Positions 59,869 to 64,000 of a stretch of DNA of 64,000 nt are shown here, piece by piece. Origin of the DNA: Streptomyces coeruleorubidus. Lineage in GTDB: Bacteria; Actinomycetota; Actinomycetes; Streptomycetales; Streptomycetaceae. Numbering within the stretch: the first letter of the stretch is position 1; each line of letters begins with the position of its first letter. Location: assembly GCF_008705135.1 (NCBI RefSeq), contig NZ_CP023694.1, forward strand, positions 6,857,001 through 6,921,000, read 5' to 3'. The notes below the pieces were generated by a model. That model was given only the letters and a program-made list of their open reading frames with translations, ran no database searches and was not told the DNA's origin. The position numbers and the translations under genes were made by a program.

Positions 59869-61253
59869 CCGAGCTCGCCACGATGGATTTCCACCCCCAG
59901 CCGCAGGGGGGCGAGCCCAAGCCCTGGGCGTTCCCGGCTCCCGAGCGCGGCACGCTCGGCAACGGCCTGACGGTCCTGCGCTGCCACCGCCCCGGCCAGC
60001 AGGTCGTCGCCGTGGAGGTGCTGCTGGACGCACCCCTGGACGCCGAGCCGGCCGGCCTCGACGGCGTGGCCACGATCATGGCCCGGGCCTTCTCCGAGGG
60101 CACCGACAAGCACTCCGCCGAGGATTTCGCCGCCGAGCTGGAGCGCGCCGGCGCCACCCTCGACGCGCACGCCGACCACCCCGGCGTCCGGCTCAGCCTG
60201 GAGGTCCCGGCCTCCCGGCTCGCCAAGGGGCTCGGCCTGATCGCCGACGCTCTCCGGGCACCCGCGTTCGCCGACAGCGAGGTCGAGCGCCTGGTCCGCA
60301 ACCGCCTCGACGAGATCCCGCACGAGATGGCCAACCCCGGCCGCCGCGCCGCCAAGGAGCTCTCCAAGGAGCTGTTCCCGGCCGGCTCGCGCATGTCGCG
60401 GCCCCGCCAGGGCACCGAGGAGACGGTCGCCGCGATCGACTCCGGGGCCGTACGCGCCTTCTACGAGAGGCACGTCAGGCCCGCCACGGCCACCGCCGTG
60501 GTCGTCGGCGACCTCACCGGCATCGACCTCGACGCCCTGCTCGGCGACACGCTGGGTGCCTGGACCGGCTCCGCGGCCGAGCCGCGCCCGGTACCGCCGG
60601 TGACCGCCGACGACACGGGCCGGGTCGTCATCGTGGACCGCCCGGGCGCCGTCCAGACCCAGCTGCTGATCGGCCGGATCGGCCCGGACCGGCACGACCG
60701 CGTGTGGCCCGCGCAGGTGCTCGGCACGTACTGCCTGGGCGGCACCCTCACCTCCCGCCTGGACCGCGTGCTGCGCGAGGAGAAGGGCTACACCTACGGG
60801 GTGCGGGCCTTCGGCCAGGTCCTCAGGTCCGCCCCGGACGGGACCGGTGCCGCGATGCTCGCCATCAGCGGCTCCGTGGACACGCCCAACACCGGCCCCG
60901 CCCTCCAGGACCTCTGGACGGTGCTGCGCACCCTCGCCGCCGGGGGACTGACCGACGCCGAGCGGGACGTCGCCGTGCAGAACCTGGTCGGAGTGGCGCC
61001 GCTGAAGTACGAGACCGCGGCGGCCGTCGCGAGCACGCTGGCCGACCAGGTCGAGCAGCACCTGCCCGACGACTACCAGGCCACGCTGTACCGGCAGCTC
61101 GCCGCGACCGGCACCGTGGAGGCCACCGCGGCGGCCGTCAGCGCCTTCCCGGTGGACCGTCTGGTGACCGTCCTCGTCGGCGACGCGGCGCAGATCAAGG
61201 GCCCCGTCGAGGCCCTGGGCATCGGCGAAGTCTCGGTCGTCGCCGCCGAGTAG
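59865..61253 (+). CDS. M16 peptidase-like partner without zinc motif
   Basis: A 462-aa M16-fold protein. The position of the zinc motif reads GVATIMARAFSEGT, with no HxxEH, so it should be catalytically inactive on its own. It keeps the LDRVLREEKGYTYGV segment, whose Arg and Tyr complete the active site of the partner in M16 dimers. The GTG at 59865 overlaps the stop of the catalytic gene, so translational coupling would give equal amounts. A strong terminator follows. Confidence 0.92.
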   Translation: MTELATMDFHPQPQGGEPKPWAFPAPERGTLGNGLTVLRCHRPGQQVVAVEVLLDAPLDAEPAGLDGVATIMARAFSEGTDKHSAEDFAAELERAGATLDAHADHPGVRLSLEVPASRLAKGLGLIADALRAPAFADSEVERLVRNRLDEIPHEMANPGRRAAKELSKELFPAGSRMSRPRQGTEETVAAIDSGAVRAFYERHVRPATATAVVVGDLTGIDLDALLGDTLGAWTGSAAEPRPVPPVTADDTGRVVIVDRPGAVQTQLLIGRIGPDRHDRVWPAQVLGTYCLGGTLTSRLDRVLREEKGYTYGVRAFGQVLRSAPDGTGAAMLAISGSVDTPNTGPALQDLWTVLRTLAAGGLTDAERDVAVQNLVGVAPLKYETAAAVASTLADQVEQHLPDDYQATLYRQLAATGTVEATAAAVSAFPVDRLVTVLVGDAAQIKGPVEALGIGEVSVVAAE

Positions 61254-61267
61254 GAGCACGCACGCGC

Positions 61268-61308
61268 AGGGGCCCTGGTTGTCTTCTAAGGCACCAGGGC
61301 TCCTTTTT
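61268..61308 (+). terminator. rho-independent terminator after the M16 pair
   Basis: Stem GGGGCCCTGGT / ACCAGGGCTCC followed by TTTTT, 15 bp after the stop. One of the few in the window with a U tract. Confidence 0.92.
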
Positions 61309-61454
61309 GCCCGAATTGGTGCGGAGGTTGCCTGTCTGCCCTGTGGGATGCGCTACAAAAACCGGGATCCGTTTGGGAATTGAAAGTCGCCCCGCTTAGG
61401 TTCGTCCGGGCTGTTCGTCAGGCAGTGCGCCGCACCCGCGGCACCGGACAGTCA

Positions 61455-61605
61455 TCGCCGAGTCCCCGTACGGCGCGAGCCAGGGGAGCCGGGGACCCAA
61501 CGCAGTCCCTGGGGTGAATCGGACGCCCGCGCGAGCCGCGAGGGGGTCCGTAGGAGACCTTCCTGCTCCGAACCCGTCAGCTAACCCGGTAGGCGAGAAG
61601 GAAGG
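61455..61605 (+). ncRNA. c-di-AMP (ydaO/yuaA-type) riboswitch
   Basis: The leader contains the conserved ydaO blocks in order: GAGCCGGGGACCCAACG near 61485-61502, GGGGTGAATCGGACGC near 61511, and GAACCCGTCAGCTAACC at 61570-61586 followed by GGTAGGCG. It ends about 18 nt before the start of the M23 peptidase gene. c-di-AMP riboswitches commonly sit before cell-wall hydrolases in Streptomyces, so the fit is good. High c-di-AMP would stop expression. Boundaries are approximate. Confidence 0.88.
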
Positions 61606-61622
61606 AAAGGACCAGCCACTCC

Positions 61623-62408
61623 ATGGCGTTCACCCGCGCCACCGGGAAGCATCGTCGTCCCAGCCGTATGCAGCGCGGCACCGCCCGCGCCGCGGGCGTC
61701 GCGGCCCTCGCCACCACCGGCGTCATCGGCACCGTGGCAGCTCCGGCCTTCGCCGCCGAGCCCGCCGTCGAGCAGACCGGTCTCACCCCTGTCGTCACCA
61801 TCGGCGACACCGTGGCCGAGCAGATCGACGCCCAGGCCGCCGCCCAGAAGCAGGCCGCCGAGGAGGCCGCCGCCAAGAAGAAGGCCGAGGAGGCCGCCCG
61901 TGAGCGGGCCGCCGAGGCGGCCAAGGAGGCCAAGGAGGCGGCCGAGAAGGCCCGTGAGGCCAAGGAGCGCGCCGCCCGCGAGGCCGAGCGCAAGCGCCTC
62001 AACACCTTCGTGTCCCCGATCTCCGGCTCCTACGTCTCCACCGGCTACAAGGCCGGCGGCGCCGTCTGGTCCTCCGGCAGCCACACCGGCGTCGACTTCC
62101 ACGCCGCCAGCGGCACCTCCGTCCACTCCGTGGGCATGGGTACGGTCGTCGAGGCCGGCTGGGGCGGTTCCTACGGCAATCAAGTAGTGATCAAGATGAA
62201 TGACGGGACGTACACCCAGTACGGCCACCTGTCGTCCATCGGTGTCTCGGTGGGCCAGCAGGTCACTCCGGGCCAGCAGATCGGCCTGTCCGGCGCCACC
62301 GGCAACGTCACCGGTGCGCACCTGCACTTCGAGGCCCGTACGAGCCCCGAGTACGGCTCCGACATCGACCCCGTCGCCTACCTCCGCTCGCACGGCGTGA
62401 ACGTCTGA
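61623..62408 (+). CDS. secreted M23 peptidase (LytM-type cell-wall hydrolase)
   Basis: A 261-aa secreted protein. A long Arg-rich signal peptide ends near AAPAFA. A coiled-coil of Ala/Glu/Lys-rich sequence, about residues 75-125, is followed by the M23 domain: SHTGVDFHAASGT, then GNQVVIKMNDGTYTQYGHLS and AHLHFEAR, which supply the zinc His and Asp residues. It should cut peptidoglycan cross-bridges or stem peptides. It is preceded by a c-di-AMP riboswitch and followed by a terminator, so it is a single-gene unit controlled by the second messenger. Confidence 0.93.
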   Translation: MAFTRATGKHRRPSRMQRGTARAAGVAALATTGVIGTVAAPAFAAEPAVEQTGLTPVVTIGDTVAEQIDAQAAAQKQAAEEAAAKKKAEEAARERAAEAAKEAKEAAEKAREAKERAAREAERKRLNTFVSPISGSYVSTGYKAGGAVWSSGSHTGVDFHAASGTSVHSVGMGTVVEAGWGGSYGNQVVIKMNDGTYTQYGHLSSIGVSVGQQVTPGQQIGLSGATGNVTGAHLHFEARTSPEYGSDIDPVAYLRSHGVNV

Positions 62409-62426
62409 CGGCGTACACCGCACCCG

Positions 62427-62453
62427 AGGCCCCGGCTCCCGAGCCGGGGCTTT
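62427..62453 (+). terminator. terminator after the M23 peptidase gene
   Basis: Perfect arms GCCCCGGCTC / GAGCCGGGGC with a CC loop, followed by TTT. Confidence 0.85.
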
Positions 62454-62590
62454 CGGCGTTTGTGACGCCCGGCTGTCCAAAAAATATCCATGGATTCCGG
62501 TCCGCCGTCGGAAATTCCGGCTCATTGCAATAGAGTCACGGAACACGCGTCACTCCTCGACGTTTCACGGGGATTAAACGGAGGTCGGTC

Positions 62591-63286
62591 ATGCGTATTC
62601 CCGCGCACTCGGTGTGCACGGCCATCCGGGACGACATCGTCGCGGGTGTCTACGAGCGCGGCAGCCGGCTGACCGAGGAACTCCTCGCCCGCCGCTACGG
62701 TGTCTCGCGCGTCCCCGTCCGGGAGGCCCTGCGCACCCTGGAGGCCGAGGGCTTCGTGGTGACCCGGCGGCACGCGGGCGCGTGCGTCGCCGAACCCACC
62801 GAGCAGGAGGCCGCCGACCTGCTGGAGATGCGGACGCTGCTGGAGCCGCTCGGCGCCGCCCGCGCCGCCCAGCGCCGCACCGAGGCCCACCTGAAGGTCC
62901 TGCGCGGCCTGGTCAGGCTCGGCCAGGAGCGCGCCCGCCGGGGCAACAGCGACGACCTGCGCTCCCTGGGCGGCTGGTTCCACGAGACGCTCGCGCAGGC
63001 CTCCGGCAGCCCCGCGCTGACCTCGACGCTCACCCAGCTCCGCCACAAGATCGCCTGGATGTACACCGTCGAGGCGTCGGCCGGTCCCGTGGAGTCCTGG
63101 ACCGAGCACGGCGCGATCGTGGACGCGGTGGCGCGCGGTGACAGCGAGCGCGCGCGGGCGGTCACGGCGCTGCACGCCGAGCGCGCGACGGGTGCGCACC
63201 GGCTGCGTTTCGGCTCCGCCGGGGAACGGGCGGAGCGTGTGAGGAACTCGCAACATCCCGTAAACACGGCGAGCCTGCGGCATTAA
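62591..63286 (+). CDS. GntR-family transcriptional regulator (FadR subfamily)
   Basis: A 231-aa FadR-type GntR regulator. The winged helix is in residues 1-65: IRDDIVAGVYERGSRL, then LARRYGVSRVPVREALRTLEAEGFV. The FCD ligand domain contains LLEMRTLLEPLGAARAAQRR and WFHETLAQASGSP, with the His residues that often bind a metal. The ATG at 62591 has GGAGG 6 nt upstream. The region upstream is AT-rich for this genome and contains two ATTCCGG repeats around 62493 and 62513, possible operator half-sites. It lies before ptsH in the convergent order, with its own terminator-free end. Confidence 0.9.
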   Translation: MRIPAHSVCTAIRDDIVAGVYERGSRLTEELLARRYGVSRVPVREALRTLEAEGFVVTRRHAGACVAEPTEQEAADLLEMRTLLEPLGAARAAQRRTEAHLKVLRGLVRLGQERARRGNSDDLRSLGGWFHETLAQASGSPALTSTLTQLRHKIAWMYTVEASAGPVESWTEHGAIVDAVARGDSERARAVTALHAERATGAHRLRFGSAGERAERVRNSQHPVNTASLRH

Positions 63287-63378
63287 CACGAGAGCCGTAT
63301 ACAAAGAGCAGCTAATTCGCGGGGGATTATTTCTGCTGCCCGTGAACGGGAATTCGGCGATCCGAGACCGGAAATGGC

Positions 63379-63413
63379 GAAGGGCTCGCCCGATGAATTC
63401 GGACGAGCCCTTC
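63379..63413. terminator. terminator downstream of ptsH
   Basis: Arms GAAGGGCTCG / CGAGCCCTTC. It lies between the GntR gene (+) and ptsH (-) and can serve both. Confidence 0.75.
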
Positions 63414-63445
63414 AGTGGTGCACCGGATCAGGTGCGGAAGAAAGC

Positions 63446-63727
63446 TCAGACGGTCTCGGGCAGTTCCTCGAGACCCTCGGAGACCAGCTTCGCCAGCCGG
63501 TCCAGGGCGGCGTCCGCGCCCTCGGCGTCGGAGGCGAGGACGATCTCCTCGCCCCCCTGGGCGCCGAGGCCGAGGACGGCCAGCATGGAGGCCGCGTTGA
63601 CGGGGTTGCCGTCTGCCTTGGCGATCGTCACCGGGACGCCTGCGGCCGTGGCGGCTCGGACGAAGATGGAGGCGGGGCGGGCGTGGAGGCCCTCGGCCCA
63701 GCCGACGTTGACGCGGCGCTCAGCCAT
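63446..63727 (-). CDS. ptsH: phosphocarrier protein HPr
   Basis: A 93-aa HPr, the phosphoryl carrier of the phosphotransferase system. The active-site His15 is in EGLHARPAS, and the regulatory-site Ser47 is in NAASMLAVLGLG. Phosphate moves from enzyme I to His15 and then to sugar-specific EIIA proteins. The ATG at 63727 follows the expected start MAERRVNVGW. It is divergent from the next gene. Confidence 0.95.
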   Translation of the reverse strand: MAERRVNVGWAEGLHARPASIFVRAATAAGVPVTIAKADGNPVNAASMLAVLGLGAQGGEEIVLASDAEGADAALDRLAKLVSEGLEELPETV

Positions 63728-63892
63728 GTGTTGCTGCCCTTCGGTTTTCAGGGTTGTCTAGACCAGTTTCCCATATCGTGAAGCTGCACCGGAGCGGTCC
63801 TGATGTCCCGCCCCGGGGTGCCGTCGGATCGCGGCCTCGACCCGACTGACGCCCTCCACAGACTGCCTCGCGCCGCTGTCGGACGCTAGCCG

Positions 63893-63898
63893 TACTCT
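63893..63898 (+). promoter_or_regulatory. possible -10 element of a leaderless promoter
   Basis: TACTCT ends 7 nt before the ATG at 63906, with no ribosome-binding site between them. Confidence 0.4.
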
Positions 63899-63905
63899 GG
63901 GGCCC

Positions 63906-64000
63906 ATGCAGACCTCGCCGGACCGGCATGAGTATCCCGCCCACTGGGAAGCCGACGTGGTGCTGCGCGACGGTGGTACCGCGCGCATCCGGCCCATCAC
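63906..64000 (+). CDS. GNAT / acyl-CoA synthetase fusion, N-terminal start only
   Basis: Only the first 31 codons are in the window. The reading MQTSPDRHEYPAHWEADVVL then RDGGTARIRPI matches the start of the long bacterial proteins that join an NDP-forming acyl-CoA synthetase domain to a GNAT acetyltransferase (Pat-type lysine acetyltransferases). Its place next to ptsH fits the S. coelicolor order. The frame is open to the window end. Confidence 0.7.
   Translation, partial: MQTSPDRHEYPAHWEADVVLRDGGTARIRPI

Overview
The window is high-GC chromosomal DNA from a Streptomyces-type actinomycete. The supporting evidence is strong GC bias at third codon positions, many GTG and TTG starts, several promoters that place transcription at the start codon, and a run of genes whose order I recognise from the Streptomyces coelicolor core chromosome: hflX, dinG, lexA, nrdR-nrdJ, rnhB, recQ, whiH, hrdB, parE, parC and ptsH. 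Both window edges cut a gene: hflX loses its 5' end and a GNAT/acyl-CoA synthetase gene loses its 3' end.

Layout. 1-3.2 kb: hflX tail, then two tandem paralogous secreted lipoprotein serine proteases on the minus strand. 3.5-8.1 kb: a compact three-gene set for an NRPS-independent siderophore (class III aminotransferase, IucA/IucC synthetase, GNAT acyltransferase). 8.4-15.6 kb: DNA repair and dNTP supply (DinG-like helicase, LexA with an SOS box, NrdR with two NrdR boxes, B12-dependent ribonucleotide reductase). 15.6-24.4 kb: mixed genes, including a decayed SnoaL/NTF2-like remnant, a TerD protein, a histidine phosphatase, an ADP-ribosylglycohydrolase, a divergent MFS/TetR pair with two perfect operators, rnhB and two uncharacterised ORFs. 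It also holds two sets of direct repeats. 24.7-32.4 kb: a RecQ helicase carrying a phosphoribosyltransferase-like tail, a DUF4192 protein, a glycogen-debranching-like protein and a NUDIX/winged-helix regulator.

32.5-42 kb is the developmental and housekeeping core: an ABC ATPase-permease fusion, whiH behind a WhiG-like promoter element, the principal sigma factor hrdB, a secreted trypsin, a small zinc-type protein and parE. 42-50.4 kb holds a membrane protein with a NarL-type two-component pair, a DUF485/solute-symporter pair facing a CitA/CitB-type two-component system, and an iron-box-controlled sucrase/ferredoxin-like protein. 50.4-54.4 kb holds two divergent citrate-synthase-family genes, one with an N-terminal DNA-binding domain, with three palindromes between them, then a zone of decaying DUF6082 genes. 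54.5-64 kb holds a CobW-type GTPase, parC, an M16 peptidase pair, a c-di-AMP (ydaO-type) riboswitch ahead of an M23 peptidase, a GntR regulator and the HPr gene ptsH.

The most interesting items are the minimal siderophore cluster, the iron box at 50.4 kb, the TTGANTCAA operator cluster between the citrate-synthase-like genes, the RecQ-PRTase fusion, two broken DUF6082 genes side by side, and several unexplained direct-repeat tracts. I saw no tRNA, rRNA, insertion sequence or CRISPR array.
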